Shown: positions 1-9,466, counted from the stretch's first letter. The stretch is 64,000 nucleotides of DNA from UBA10649 sp037130755 (GCA_037130755.1 JBAXSI010000014.1:7737-71736), one strand, 5' to 3'. Numbers and translations are program-made. Notes: generated by a model from the letters alone, not told the origin.

Positions 1-1
1 C

Positions 2-3000
2 GCGGCGGGCACCGAGGTCAAGGGTCTGATCGACCTCTCGGCCAAGGTGACCGGCAGCGCGCCGGCCGAGGTGACGTTCGCCGTGCGCGCCGATGGCGGC
101 GACTGGACGGTCGCCGGCACCGACGACAACAAGCCGTACTCGATGCAGTACGACGTCTCCGGCTACGCGGCGGGCGCCAAGCTCGACATCCGCGCGATCG
201 TCAAGACGCGCGCGGGCGCACTCAATGCCGACATGGTCTCGGCGACGGTCGGGGCCACGGTCACACCGCCGCCGGTCACGAGCAGCGGCGCCGACTACAT
301 GGTCGTGCACTACAACCGGCCGGACGGCAACTACGACGGCTGGGGCCTGCACGCCTGGGGCGACATCGAGGGCACGGTCGACTGGACGAGCCCGATCCCC
401 TTCTCCGGCGAGGACGCCTACGGCCGCTTCGCCTGGGTCAAGATCAAGCCGGGCGGCAGCAGCGTCGGATTCATCGTCCACAAGGGCGACGTGAAGGACC
501 CGGACGGCGACCGCTTCGCGAATCCGCAGGTGACTCCTGAGATCTGGCTGACGTCGGGTGATGCCGGGGTCGACGGATCGCTGGCTGCCGCACGCGGCTT
601 CGCCCGCATTCACTACAACCGAACGGACGGCAACTACGCTGGCTGGGGCCTGCACCTGTGGGGCGATGCGATCGCCGCAGGCGTGGGAACCGACTGGGCC
701 AATCCGCGCCCGGCCGATGGCACCGATGACTTCGGCGCCTACTGGGATGTACCGCTGAAGAACCCGCAAGCGGTGCTGAACTTCATCATTCACAACGGCG
801 ACACCAAGGACGTCAATGCCGACGAGGCGTTCGTTCCTAGCGCCGCCGGCGAGATCTGGCGCAACCAAGGCGACGGCACGATCAACCGCACTCGCGGTGC
901 CGCGCAGAAGTACGCGGAGATCCATTACCACCGTGCCGACGGCGACTACGGCGACTACACGTCATCCGTCAGCAGTGACTTCTGGGGAATGCACGTGTGG
1001 ACCGGCGCAGCCGTCTCGACCCAGTGGACCACGCCGCTGAAGCCGGTCCGGGTCGACGCGTTCGGCCCGGTGTTCCAGGTGCCTCTCGTCGACGGGGCAT
1101 CACGGCTCAACTTCATCATCCACCGTGGGGACACGAAGGATCCGAACGCTGATCAGGCGCTCGACCTGACGACCTACGGCAACCAGACCTGGTACGTCTC
1201 CGGTCAGGCGAAGGACAGCCAGATCCAGTGGCTGCTGCCCGTTGTCGGTCGCGGCGTCGACGCCGACCTCACCAAGGCGCAGGCGCAGTGGGTCTCGCAG
1301 GACACCGTGCTGTGGAAGGCGGAGTCTCCGGATGCCCTGTCGTACACCCTGAGGTGGAGCCCCACGGGCGAGATCACGGCCGGACCGGACGGGGTTATCG
1401 GAGGCAAGTCCATCCGATTGACGTACGACCCGGCCGGCATGACCCCGGAGCTGACCGCCAAGTGGCCGCACCTCGCGGGCTACCAGGTGTTCAAGGTCCG
1501 CCGCGCCGATCTGGCGACGGTGCCGAAGGCACTTCAAGGGCAGGTCGTGGCGGTCGAGAAGGCAGCTGACGGCAGCCTTCGCCGGGCGACGTCGGTGCAG
1601 ATCCCGGGTGTCCTCGACGATCTGTACTCGGCCCAGGCCGCGAAGGTCGCCCTCGGGGCAACGGTGTCTGGTGGCGCCACGACCCTGCGGGTCTGGGCCC
1701 CCACGGCACAGCAGGCCCGAGTGCTCGTGTTCGACACCGCCACCGCGGCGGCCCCCAGCGCGACGCTCGACATGGCGCGCGACGACGCCAGCGGCGTGTG
1801 GTCTGCGTCCGGAGCCGACCTCACCGGTCGGTACTACCTCTATGAGGTCACGGTGTGGGCACCCAGCACGCAGGCGATCGTCACCAACCAGGTGACCGAT
1901 CCCTACTCGCTGTCGCTGTCCACCAACAGCACGCGCAGCCAGGTCGTCGACCTCGACTCCCGGAGCCTCAAGCCGGGCGGCTGGGACGAGCTGCGCAAGC
2001 CCAAGCTCAAGAAGGCCGAGGACATCTCGCTTTACGAGCTGCACGTGCGTGACTTCTCGGCGAACGATCCGTCCGTCCCCGCCAGCAAGCGGGGCACGTT
2101 CGAGGCATTCGCGCTGGACGACACGAACGGCACCGAGCATCTGAAGGAACTGGCCGAGGCGGGTCTGACGCACGTGCACCTGCTGCCGTCGTTCGACTTC
2201 GCAACGGTGAACGAGGACCGCAGCACCTGGACGCAGCCATCGGCCGCGGACCTGGCCGGACTCCCGGCCGACTCCGAGGCCCAGCAGGCCGCGGTCACGG
2301 CCAACGCCAAGACCGATGGCTTCAACTGGGGCTACGACCCGCTGCACTACACCGTTCCTGAGGGCAGCTACAGCACCAACCCGCAAGGCTCGCGCCGCAT
2401 CGTGGAGTTCCGCGACATGGTGAAGGGCCTGAACGAGGACGGTCTGCGCGTCGTGATGGATGTGGTCTACAACCACACGAGCGCGGCCGGTCAGGACGCG
2501 AACTCCGTCCTCGACCGGTTGGTGCCTGGCTACTACCAGCGCCTCAACGACAAGGGAGCGATCGAGACCTCCACGTGCTGCTCCAACACTGCAAGCGAGC
2601 ACGCCATGATGGAGAAGCTCATGATCGACTCCGTCGTGACGTGGGCGCGCGAGTACAAGGTGGACGGCTTCCGCTTCGACCTCATGGGTCACCATTCGAA
2701 GCAGAACATGCTCAACCTGCGGGCCGCGCTGGACGCCCTCACCTTGGCCAAGGACGGGGTCGACGGAAAGTCGATCTACCTCTACGGCGAGGGATGGAAC
2801 TTCGGCGAGGTCGCCAACAACGCCCGGTTCGTCCAGGCGACACAGGCCAACATGGCCGGCACCGGAATCGGCACCTTCAACGACCGCCTGCGTGACGCGG
2901 TTCGCGGCGGCGGTCCGTTCGACGGTGGCCTCGACCTCATCAAGAACCAGGGTCTCATCAACGGCCTCTGGTACGACCCGAACGAGGTGGTATCGGGACC

Positions 3001-3952
3001 AGGTGGTCCGTCGGAGGCTTCGCAGAAGGCCGAGCTGCTGCTGTCTGCTGATCAGGTCCGTGTCGGCCTGACCGGCAACCTGGCCGACTACACGTTCGTC
3101 GACCGCAACGGCAACAAGGTCAAGGGCTCGCAGGTCGACTACAACGGCTCGCCGACGGGCTACACCAGCGATCCGCAGGAGAACATCGTCTACGTCGAGG
3201 CGCACGACAACCAGACGCTGTTCGACATCTCCCAGTACAAGAACCCCCGGGACACGTCGATGGCCGATCGGGTCCGAGCCCAGAACCTGGGCATCGACTA
3301 CACCCTGCTGTCGCAGGGCGTGCCGTTCGTCCACGCGGGGACGGAACTGCTGCGATCGAAGTCCCTGGATCGCAACAGCTTCGACTCCGGCGACTGGTTC
3401 AACCGGCTCGACTTCACCGGGAAGACCAACAACTGGGGAGTCGGCCTGCCGCCGAAGGCCGACAACGGCGACAACTGGTCGTTGATGAAGCCGCTCCTGG
3501 CTGATCCCGCCCTGCGTCCGGCGCCGTCGAACATCGCGTCCACGTCGAAGCACATGGACGAGATGCTCCAGATCCGCCGCTCGTCACCGCTGTTCCATCT
3601 GACCACGGCTGCACGGGTCTCCGACCGCTTGGTGTTCCACAACACCGGCCCGGATCAGCTGCCTGGCCTGATCGTGATGGAGCTGGCTGATCCGAGTCGC
3701 AATACCCTGCCGGGTGGCGACCTCGATCGTCAGGCGGAGCGCCTGGAGGTCCTGTTCAACGCAACTGATGAGCCGGTGACCTACCAGGTTGCCGACCTGA
3801 AGGGTGCCAACGTGCGCCTGCATCCGGTGCAGGCCAACTCGGCCGATCGAGTGGTGCGCTCGTCCTCGTTCGATGCGGGCACCGGAACCTTCACAGTGCC
3901 GGCTCGGACGACGGCGGTGTTCGTCCAGGCGCAGAAGACCGGTCGGTCATAG
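2..3952 (+). CDS. Pullulanase-type alpha-1,6-glucosidase (5' end outside window)
   Basis: A secreted-type starch debranching enzyme that cleaves alpha-1,6 bonds of pullulan, glycogen or starch. The frame is open to the left edge, so the start and any signal peptide lie outside. Three consecutive PUD/CBM41-like starch-binding repeats are visible (about nt 295-560, 600-860 and 905-1170), each with an HYxRxDGxY...WG(L/M)H core. An N2/CBM48-like domain follows, then the GH13 barrel. Motifs seen are FNWGYDP (about nt 2324), the region I DVVYNH (2458), region II GFRFDL (2668), region III GEGWNFG (2785) and region IV EAHDN (3199). The catalytic Asp of region II and Glu of region III are present. A C-terminal DUF3372-like beta domain is likely after about nt 3500. 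It ends at TAG just before a strong hairpin and appears monocistronic. Confidence 0.95.
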   Translation, partial: AAGTEVKGLIDLSAKVTGSAPAEVTFAVRADGGDWTVAGTDDNKPYSMQYDVSGYAAGAKLDIRAIVKTRAGALNADMVSATVGATVTPPPVTSSGADYMVVHYNRPDGNYDGWGLHAWGDIEGTVDWTSPIPFSGEDAYGRFAWVKIKPGGSSVGFIVHKGDVKDPDGDRFANPQVTPEIWLTSGDAGVDGSLAAARGFARIHYNRTDGNYAGWGLHLWGDAIAAGVGTDWANPRPADGTDDFGAYWDVPLKNPQAVLNFIIHNGDTKDVNADEAFVPSAAGEIWRNQGDGTINRTRGAAQKYAEIHYHRADGDYGDYTSSVSSDFWGMHVWTGAAVSTQWTTPLKPVRVDAFGPVFQVPLVDGASRLNFIIHRGDTKDPNADQALDLTTYGNQTWYVSGQAKDSQIQWLLPVVGRGVDADLTKAQAQWVSQDTVLWKAESPDALSYTLRWSPTGEITAGPDGVIGGKSIRLTYDPAGMTPELTAKWPHLAGYQVFKVRRADLATVPKALQGQVVAVEKAADGSLRRATSVQIPGVLDDLYSAQAAKVALGATVSGGATTLRVWAPTAQQARVLVFDTATAAAPSATLDMARDDASGVWSASGADLTGRYYLYEVTVWAPSTQAIVTNQVTDPYSLSLSTNSTRSQVVDLDSRSLKPGGWDELRKPKLKKAEDISLYELHVRDFSANDPSVPASKRGTFEAFALDDTNGTEHLKELAEAGLTHVHLLPSFDFATVNEDRSTWTQPSAADLAGLPADSEAQQAAVTANAKTDGFNWGYDPLHYTVPEGSYSTNPQGSRRIVEFRDMVKGLNEDGLRVVMDVVYNHTSAAGQDANSVLDRLVPGYYQRLNDKGAIETSTCCSNTASEHAMMEKLMIDSVVTWAREYKVDGFRFDLMGHHSKQNMLNLRAALDALTLAKDGVDGKSIYLYGEGWNFGEVANNARFVQATQANMAGTGIGTFNDRLRDAVRGGGPFDGGLDLIKNQGLINGLWYDPNEVVSGPGGPSEASQKAELLLSADQVRVGLTGNLADYTFVDRNGNKVKGSQVDYNGSPTGYTSDPQENIVYVEAHDNQTLFDISQYKNPRDTSMADRVRAQNLGIDYTLLSQGVPFVHAGTELLRSKSLDRNSFDSGDWFNRLDFTGKTNNWGVGLPPKADNGDNWSLMKPLLADPALRPAPSNIASTSKHMDEMLQIRRSSPLFHLTTAARVSDRLVFHNTGPDQLPGLIVMELADPSRNTLPGGDLDRQAERLEVLFNATDEPVTYQVADLKGANVRLHPVQANSADRVVRSSSFDAGTGTFTVPARTTAVFVQAQKTGRS

Positions 3953-3972
3953 TGACGGCCGCCTGAAATCAG

Positions 3973-4011
3973 ATGGCTGGGGGCCGGCGCGCTGCGTCGG
4001 CCCCCAGCCAT
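3973..4011 (+). terminator. Hairpin terminator after pullulanase
   Basis: Perfect 14-bp inverted repeat (ATGGCTGGGGGCCG and its complement) around an 11-nt loop, 20 nt after the pullulanase stop. No T-tract follows, as is common for actinobacterial terminators. Function is inferred from position and stem strength. Confidence 0.8.
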
Positions 4012-4078
4012 GTCGCGTGATGAAGGCTGAGGAGTCCAGCCAGGGGGCGTACCGGCCTTTGAAGGCCGCCTTTGCCGA

Positions 4079-4084
4079 CATACT
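4079..4084 (+). promoter_or_regulatory. Candidate -10 box (CATACT) for a leaderless transcript
   Basis: CATACT ends 6 nt before the ATG at 4091, and no Shine-Dalgarno sequence is visible. This is the geometry of leaderless actinobacterial mRNAs. The -35 region is not clear. Confidence 0.4.
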
Positions 4085-4090
4085 GAACGC

Positions 4091-4603
4091 ATGCGGCGCG
4101 CCCTCATCGTTATCCTCCTGACTGTTGCCGTCGTGCTCGCGGGCACCTCCCCGGCTGAGGCGCACCAGCCCGTGCGGCTCACGGCGGCAAACCCGACGCC
4201 CGAGCGCGGTCCGCTGCTCGTCGACGGAACCGTGTCGTTCGCCGTCTACGCGACCGTGCAGGGGAAGGACACCCGAGGGTTCCGATTCGGGCTGCGTACC
4301 GGACAGAAGCTGGAGGCCCAGCTGCTCATCGTCGACAAGGCACCCGGCAACACGCTCACAGCGGCAGCACTTCCCGAGATCGTCATCACCGACCCCCGCG
4401 GGAAGCGCACGATCCTCACGCCGAAGGAGCGCACGCCCTTCCTCGAGTCCTACTCGGGCACGAAGTACCTGTACCTGGCCCGACTGTCCGGTGCAGGTGG
4501 GAACGGGACCTACCAGGTACTGGTCCGTTCACGGTCGACGCAACCCGTTGAGGCGGTCGTGGCGGTCGGCTATCGCGAGGTCACCGGCCGCGTGGTGCGC
4601 TAA
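4091..4603 (+). CDS. Small secreted protein of unknown function
   Basis: A 170-residue protein with a clear signal peptide: MRR, then a hydrophobic stretch of about 17 residues, then a Ser-Pro-Ala-Glu-Ala-like cleavage site near residue 25. The mature part is predicted beta-rich (several alternating hydrophobic strands, for example LEAQLLIV, PEIVITDP and YLYLARL). It contains no cysteine and no recognisable catalytic motif. It could be a small beta-sandwich carbohydrate-binding or envelope protein, but I recognise no family. It sits alone between the pullulanase terminator and an ECF sigma factor. The start was chosen because the signal peptide begins there. Confidence 0.75.
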   Translation: MRRALIVILLTVAVVLAGTSPAEAHQPVRLTAANPTPERGPLLVDGTVSFAVYATVQGKDTRGFRFGLRTGQKLEAQLLIVDKAPGNTLTAAALPEIVITDPRGKRTILTPKERTPFLESYSGTKYLYLARLSGAGGNGTYQVLVRSRSTQPVEAVVAVGYREVTGRVVR

Positions 4604-4667
4604 CCGTCACTCTTTGCCAGGCCGGATCGTCGAAGGGGTACCGGCTACCTGAGGAAGTGAGACGACA

Positions 4668-5504
4668 GTGGACCAGACGGATGCCTTCATTGCGGAACGG
4701 CCACGACTGGTGGGCCTTGCCACGCGGATCCTGGGTGATCCATCCGAGGCCGAGGATGTCGTCCAGCAGGCGTGGCTTCGCCTCCATGGCACGGACGTCG
4801 CGATCGACAACCTGCCTGCGTGGCTGACCACGGTGACCGTCCGGCTGTGCCTGGACAGGCTGCGCCTTCGCGTGCCCACTCCTGAGGCTGAACTCGAACT
4901 CACCGAGACCGCGGCCGACCCAGCCGACGAGGTGACCCTCGCCGACACCGTGCGTGTCGCCTTGCAGGTCGTCCTGGACCGCCTGACTCCCAACGAGCGT
5001 GTGGCGTTCGTGCTGCACGACAGCTTCGGGTTCGAGTTCTCCACCATCGCGGCAGTCCTCGACACCACGCCGACGGCCGCTCGCAAACTTGCCTCCCGTG
5101 CGCGCGCCAAGGTCCGACAGCCGGCCCGCGAGGATCAACTGACCGACTGGGAGGTCGTCGACGCCTTCCTCGCGGCTGCGCGAGAGGGGGACTTCACCCG
5201 GCTGTTGCACCTGCTCGCACCTGACGCCGTGGTGTCGGCGGACGAGGCCGCACTCCTCGCCGGCACACCGCAGCGCATCGAGGGACAGCAGGAGGTGGCC
5301 ACCTTCTTCAACGGTGCGGCGAAGGCGGCCCTGCCCGTCTACATCGGCGATCGACCCGGTGCGGCATGGTTCCACCTCGGCGAGGCCCGCGTGGCCTTCG
5401 ACTTCGCCATTGCTAATGGTCTTGTGCAGGGCATCACCTTCCGCGCGGACCCCGAACTCCTCGCGGGAATCACCAAGCGACGCGACGGGGAACGACGCGA
5501 CTAG
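4668..5504 (+). CDS. ECF RNA polymerase sigma factor with SnoaL-like C-terminal domain (SigJ/ECF41-like)
   Basis: Extracytoplasmic-function sigma factor of 278 residues. Sigma-70 region 2 covers about residues 5-70 (ILGDPSEAEDVVQQAWLRL, AWLTTVTVRLCLDRL) and region 4 about 95-150 (LTPNERVAFVLHD, then a helix-turn-helix ending in ARKLASRARAKV). The remaining 110 residues form a SnoaL/NTF2-like domain typical of the SigJ and ECF41-type groups, where it modulates activity in place of a separate anti-sigma factor. No membrane anti-sigma gene is adjacent, which agrees. The start is GTG, with GAGGAAG about 10 nt upstream. The inducing signal cannot be read from sequence. Confidence 0.9.
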   Translation: MDQTDAFIAERPRLVGLATRILGDPSEAEDVVQQAWLRLHGTDVAIDNLPAWLTTVTVRLCLDRLRLRVPTPEAELELTETAADPADEVTLADTVRVALQVVLDRLTPNERVAFVLHDSFGFEFSTIAAVLDTTPTAARKLASRARAKVRQPAREDQLTDWEVVDAFLAAAREGDFTRLLHLLAPDAVVSADEAALLAGTPQRIEGQQEVATFFNGAAKAALPVYIGDRPGAAWFHLGEARVAFDFAIANGLVQGITFRADPELLAGITKRRDGERRD

Positions 5505-5594
5505 CACCGCGATCACTCCGTCACACATGAACCACCCCCAGCGTCATACAAGGACAGGGCCCGCTGGGCACCGCTGATCGAAAGGAAGCGACCG

Positions 5595-5831
5595 ATGAAG
5601 ACCATGACGTGCAAGGACCTGGGCGGACCGTGCGATCTCAAGCTGACTGGCGAGTCGGCAGACGACGTGATCAAGGCCCAGGATCGACACCTCAAGGAGG
5701 CAGTCGACGGCGGCGACACGACCCATGCCGAAGCGCGGCGCGCGATGCAGGGACGCTGGAGGCACCCCAAGAAGTCCATGGACTGGTACAACGCGGCCAA
5801 GAAGTCCTTCGCTGCCCTCCCCGAGGACTGA
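5595..5831 (+). CDS. DUF1059-like small protein
   Basis: A 78-residue soluble protein beginning MKTMTCKDLGGPCD, the signature opening of DUF1059 proteins, whose function is unknown. The second half (about 30-78) is a charged helical segment with WYNAAKKSFAALPED at the end, longer than the minimal DUF1059 unit. A good RBS (AAAGGAAG) lies 7 nt before ATG. It lies between a sigma factor and a channel-like gene on the same strand, but the spacing does not prove an operon. Confidence 0.75.
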   Translation: MKTMTCKDLGGPCDLKLTGESADDVIKAQDRHLKEAVDGGDTTHAEARRAMQGRWRHPKKSMDWYNAAKKSFAALPED

Positions 5832-5903
5832 CGACCTCCGCTGCCTCGTCGGATCAGTCCGAAAACCCCGACCGTCAGCACGGTCGTGCCCTACGGTCGA
5901 GCC

Positions 5904-6482
5904 ATGAGCAAGGGCCGCATGGAGGCGTACAGCGATGCCGTGATCGCGATCATCATGACGATCATGGTCTTGGAACTGCGTCCACCCGAGGGCACGGACT
6001 GGGCCGCACTGCAACCCCTCGTCCCGGTGTTCCTCGTCTACGCCCTGAGCTTCGTCTACCTCGGCATCTACTGGAACAACCACCACCACCTGCTGCAGGC
6101 AACGACTCACATCACGGGAGGGATCCTGTGGGCGAACCTCAACCTGCTCTTCTGGCTGTCGCTGTTTCCGTTTGCCACCGGGTGGATGGGCGAGAACCAC
6201 GCTGCAACCGTCCCGACCATCGCGTACGGCATCGTGCTGCTGCTCGCAGGCGTCGCCTACTACATCCTCCAGTCCGTGATCCTGAGGTCAGAAGGGCCCA
6301 ACTCGGCACTGGCCACCGCCCTGGGTCGTGACCTGAAGGGGAAGTCCTCACCGGTTATCTACGTAGTGGCGATCCTGATGGCATTCGTCAATCCCTACAT
6401 CTCCCTCGCCCTCTACGTGGTGGTCGCCGCGATGTGGCTGATCCCCGACCGCAGAATTGAGCGCCTGCTGTCGACCAGTTGA
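5904..6482 (+). CDS. TMEM175-family (DUF1211) membrane protein, putative potassium channel
   Basis: Integral membrane protein of 192 residues with about six hydrophobic segments. The first segment carries the family-defining motif, here YSDAVIAIIMTIMVLEL, in place of the usual FSDGVFAIAITLLVL. Prokaryotic TMEM175 proteins form tetrameric K+ channels in which the conserved residues of helix 1 line the pore. An upstream in-frame GTG (5886) exists, but ATG 5904 directly precedes the motif region at the usual distance. A second family member is encoded at 58349-59020. Confidence 0.85.
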   Translation: MSKGRMEAYSDAVIAIIMTIMVLELRPPEGTDWAALQPLVPVFLVYALSFVYLGIYWNNHHHLLQATTHITGGILWANLNLLFWLSLFPFATGWMGENHAATVPTIAYGIVLLLAGVAYYILQSVILRSEGPNSALATALGRDLKGKSSPVIYVVAILMAFVNPYISLALYVVVAAMWLIPDRRIERLLSTS

Positions 6483-6506
6483 GCGACGGGCCTGACCGCG
6501 CAACGG

Positions 6507-6824
6507 TTATGCGCCCGGCATCTCCAGCATCTGCAGGATCTCTATGGTCCCCATCTGGTTGTGCGGGTGGTCGGCGAGGATCGCTTGAACTGACGCCAGG
6601 TCGTCGGCTTGCAGGATCGAATACCCGCCGATCCATCCAGCAGGTCCCGGGTCGTCCTGCGAGGTCGGCATGGTGGGGACGCCCCAGTCGACGAGTGCGT
6701 CGCCTGCGCCGGCACCCCACGCCATCCAGGCGTCCATGCCTGCCTTCATATCCTCCGGGGTGGAGCCGGCCATCTGCTCCCCCATGGTCATCTTCGAGCG
6801 ATACAGAACGAGGTATTTCTCCAT
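6507..6824 (-). CDS. YCII-related domain protein
   Basis: A 105-residue protein of the YCII/DGPF family (ferredoxin-like fold). Opens with MEKYLVLYRSK, has a central AWMAWGAGAGDALVDWG helix and an ILQADDLASVQAILADHP segment with the conserved Asp-His-Pro near the C-terminus. Members are small dimeric proteins, often encoded beside sigma factors of the SigJ/ECF41 type. Here one such sigma factor lies about 1 kb away on the other strand. GAGAGGAC lies 6 nt upstream of ATG. The biochemical role is unknown. Confidence 0.8.
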   Translation of the reverse strand: MEKYLVLYRSKMTMGEQMAGSTPEDMKAGMDAWMAWGAGAGDALVDWGVPTMPTSQDDPGPAGWIGGYSILQADDLASVQAILADHPHNQMGTIEILQMLEMPGA

Positions 6825-6938
6825 GTCGCAGTCCTCTCAGGGCAGACCCAGCGGGAGCTGGAAGCCATAAGCATGCCGCTCGGGGTCCGGCTCGACAAGG
6901 CCGAATTCAGGTCCTTCGCGACCACTCAGGGCTTCGCA

Positions 6939-7478
6939 CTACGCCGGACCACTGTCGTTCCCGAGCATGGTTCCTCCCCACCCCGCGTTCTCCTTCGTGG
7001 TCACCTCGCGCATGACTTGAGCGAGACGATCGGCGCGCGTTCTGTCGTCGTCGTAGGGAGCCCGCCTCGCGGCGTACAAGAACCAGTGAAAGCGGAGCCC
7101 CTCAGCAGAAGACCGGTAGGAGATCCAGTTCTTCTGAAACTGAAACACCTGCTGCAGACCCTCGAGAACGACAACGGCAGCGGCCAGTGACGCCGTAAGG
7201 ATGGGCGAGGCTGCTGACGCCGCGAGGACCGTCACCGTGGCACCTGTCACGAGAACGAGGACCCTCAACACCTGATAGGCCTTTCGCGCCCGCGTTGCCT
7301 GCCTGTTGTACCACTGGAAGACCGCGTCAACTTCTTGCTCCAGCAGCAGTTCCTGCTGCCCGTCCGGAGCCGCCGGCGGGAGGGCGGCTTCCAGCGCCAT
7401 CCACGACTCGTCTCCCGGTGGTGGGGTACCCGGAATGCGGTTGCTCATGACCAGATCATTGCGCACCGGTGCGGGCAT
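6939..7478 (-). CDS. DUF4231 membrane protein
   Basis: A 179-residue protein with a soluble N-terminal helix (QELLLEQEVDAVFQWYNRQATRARKAYQ), two closely spaced transmembrane segments (about residues 68-107) and a cytoplasmic C-terminal helix with YRSSAEGLRFHWFLY. This is the arrangement of DUF4231/SLATT-type proteins, small two-helix membrane proteins. Some SLATT relatives are thought to be pore-forming effectors, but nothing here proves that. A second in-frame ATG at 7448 (MSNRIPG) is an equally good start. Neither has a strong RBS. Confidence 0.75.
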   Translation of the reverse strand: MPAPVRNDLVMSNRIPGTPPPGDESWMALEAALPPAAPDGQQELLLEQEVDAVFQWYNRQATRARKAYQVLRVLVLVTGATVTVLAASAASPILTASLAAAVVVLEGLQQVFQFQKNWISYRSSAEGLRFHWFLYAARRAPYDDDRTRADRLAQVMREVTTKENAGWGGTMLGNDSGPA

Positions 7479-7521
7479 CCGGCCGTGCGATTCGGATACT
7501 TGCCAGGTTCCATCGCCGAGG

Positions 7522-8481
7522 TCAGTTGGCTGACGGCGCAGGTCCGAAGATGTCGAGGCCGAGTTCTCCTGCTAGCTGGCGGGCGACCCGCTGCCCCTTG
7601 ACGCTGTTGCCCGCCGCATCAAGGGGCGGAGCGAACGTGCCAAGGCTCCCCCTCCCGGGCGATACGGTCACGATGCCGCCACCGATGCCGCTCTTGCCGG
7701 GCAACCCGACGTCCAACAGCCAATCGCCCGAGGTCTCGTAGAGACCGGCCACCGCCATCACTGCGATCGTCGCTCGGGCGACGTCCGAGTCCACCACTCG
7801 CTCGCCGGTCACGGGATTCACTCCCCCGTCAGCCAACGTCGCCCCCATCAGCGCCAGGTCCGCGGCCGTCACTTCAAGGCAGCTGGTCCGCGTATAGAGG
7901 TCAGTGACCTCTTCGGGATCTCCATCAAGCGCCTTACGGTCCGCAAGGAGAAGCGCCAAGGCGCGGTTGCGGGAGTTCGTCAGGGACGCCGAGGCGTAGG
8001 TCGCCCCATGGACTGAGAGCAACCGACCGGCAAAGTCAGAGAGGCCCGTCGCCACGACATCCCACTGCTCGTCGGTGCTGCCCCCGGGCAGGAGGCCCGT
8101 GCTCATGAGCGCGCCCGCATTGACCATCGGATTCGTCCGCGACTCCGGGTCGCGCTCGACGGCAGCCAGCGAGTTGAACGGCAGGCCCGTGGCGTTGACG
8201 CCGATCCGGCGTCGCACCGCCTCGAGCCCCCGGGCCTGGCAGACCAGGGCGAACACGAAGGGCTTGGCGCAACTCATGATTGTGAACGGGTGGCGCGAGT
8301 CCCCCACTTCGCTAATTTGACCTTCGACGTCCGCGACGGCAATGCCGAAGAGGTGAGGATCGACCTCGCTGAGTGCCGGGTAGACCGTCGAGACGACGCC
8401 CACGGTCGGCTCAGCGCAATCGGCATGCACCCGGTTGATCAGGTCCTGAACCCGACTGGCGCCGCCAGCCACATCCGTCAC
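7522..8481 (-). CDS. glsA: Glutaminase (GlsA family)
   Basis: Hydrolyses L-glutamine to glutamate and ammonia. The 319-residue protein contains the serine beta-lactamase-like glutaminase core. The catalytic SxxK is in FTIMSCAKPF (Ser70, Lys73), preceded by VDPHLFGIAVADVEG and followed by NPMVNAGALMS, NRALALLLAD and GKSGIGGGI, all in family order. Family length is about 310. GTG 8481 was chosen because GGGGGG lies about 8 nt upstream and the N-terminus then matches the family. A longer frame to 8562 adds an Arg-rich unconserved stretch. The residue next to the catalytic Ser is Met rather than the usual Gln, and Cys-Ala replaces Ile-Ser in the motif. Confidence 0.9.
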   Translation of the reverse strand: MTDVAGGASRVQDLINRVHADCAEPTVGVVSTVYPALSEVDPHLFGIAVADVEGQISEVGDSRHPFTIMSCAKPFVFALVCQARGLEAVRRRIGVNATGLPFNSLAAVERDPESRTNPMVNAGALMSTGLLPGGSTDEQWDVVATGLSDFAGRLLSVHGATYASASLTNSRNRALALLLADRKALDGDPEEVTDLYTRTSCLEVTAADLALMGATLADGGVNPVTGERVVDSDVARATIAVMAVAGLYETSGDWLLDVGLPGKSGIGGGIVTVSPGRGSLGTFAPPLDAAGNSVKGQRVARQLAGELGLDIFGPAPSAN

Positions 8482-8756
8482 GTCATCACCCCCCAGCCAA
8501 CGGTGCTTGCGGGGTACTGCCGCTCGTCGCAGAGGCAGGCGACCATGCCGCCGTGGGGACATCGCGGAGCGACCATGGCGGGCACCCTACACACCGAACA
8601 TTCCGGCCGCCGTCGCGTACGGATGAGTGCGCGGACTCTGGCCTTGTCCCTGTCGGACGGCTTGAGTACGTTCCTTGGTGATCCCACCCCGACGTTTCAC
8701 GGTCGACGCCGACCTCACACCAAGCGGGTCCGTCACCGCCACATGAAGGAGCAACC

Positions 8757-9401
8757 ATGACGCGAGTGCGAGTCGACCTCATGGTCTCCCTCGACGGGTT
8801 CGCCACCACGACCGACCAGACACCCGAGAACCCGTTCGGCGAAGACTGGTCGCGACTCACACGCGACTATGCAGCGACCCGCACGTTCCGAGCACGCGTC
8901 CTGGGCGATACTTCCGGCGAAGGGACCACAGGCGTCGACGACGAGTTCGCGGCTCGATACTTCGAGGGAATCGGCGCCGAGATCATGGGCGCCGGGATGT
9001 TCGGGCTTCATTCCTTCCCCGATGACCCAAACTGGAAGGGCTGGTGGGGTGACGAGCCACCGTTCGGGTGCCCCGTGTTCGTCCTCACCCACACGCGACG
9101 CGAGGCGATCCCGATGCAGGGCGGCACCACGTTCCACTTCCTGTCTGCTGCACCGCCCGAGGTGCTCGCCCGGGCCGTTGCCGTCGCCGGCGATCAGGAC
9201 GTCCGCATCGGTGGTGGCCCGTCAACGGTCCGGGAATTTCTCCAAGCAGGGCTCGTGGACGACCTCCACGTCGCGATCACCCCGATCATTCTCGGGAGCG
9301 GGATACGACTCTGGGACGACCTTCGTGGGCTCGAGATCGGGGCTCGAGTCACGTCCGTTGCAGCGCCGAGCGGCGCCACCCACATCACGTTCAGCCGCTG
9401 A
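8757..9401 (+). CDS. Dihydrofolate reductase-fold protein (RibD C-terminal family)
   Basis: A 214-residue NAD(P)H-binding reductase-fold protein. The N-terminus MTRVRVDLMVSLDGFATT matches the RibD_C/YwjB-type family, MGAGMFG is the usual nucleotide-contacting strand-loop, and VRIGGGPSTVREFLQAGLVDDLHV contains the conserved GGG glycine run, followed by the terminal PIILGSGIRLWDD. Members of this group are usually stand-alone reductases of unknown substrate, distinct from the riboflavin enzyme. GAAGGAG is 6 nt before ATG. Confidence 0.88.
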   Translation: MTRVRVDLMVSLDGFATTTDQTPENPFGEDWSRLTRDYAATRTFRARVLGDTSGEGTTGVDDEFAARYFEGIGAEIMGAGMFGLHSFPDDPNWKGWWGDEPPFGCPVFVLTHTRREAIPMQGGTTFHFLSAAPPEVLARAVAVAGDQDVRIGGGPSTVREFLQAGLVDDLHVAITPIILGSGIRLWDDLRGLEIGARVTSVAAPSGATHITFSR

Positions 9402-9466
9402 CCGAACGCACGCCCAGACCGCCCTGGACACCGTTGCCGCGCCCATCGGCGACACCTGACGGCGGG

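Noticed and set aside
1100..3553. 817-codon minus-strand open frame antisense to the pullulanase
   Set aside because: It comes from high GC at codon third positions of the pullulanase. The protein is Arg/Val/Gly-biased and has no domain.
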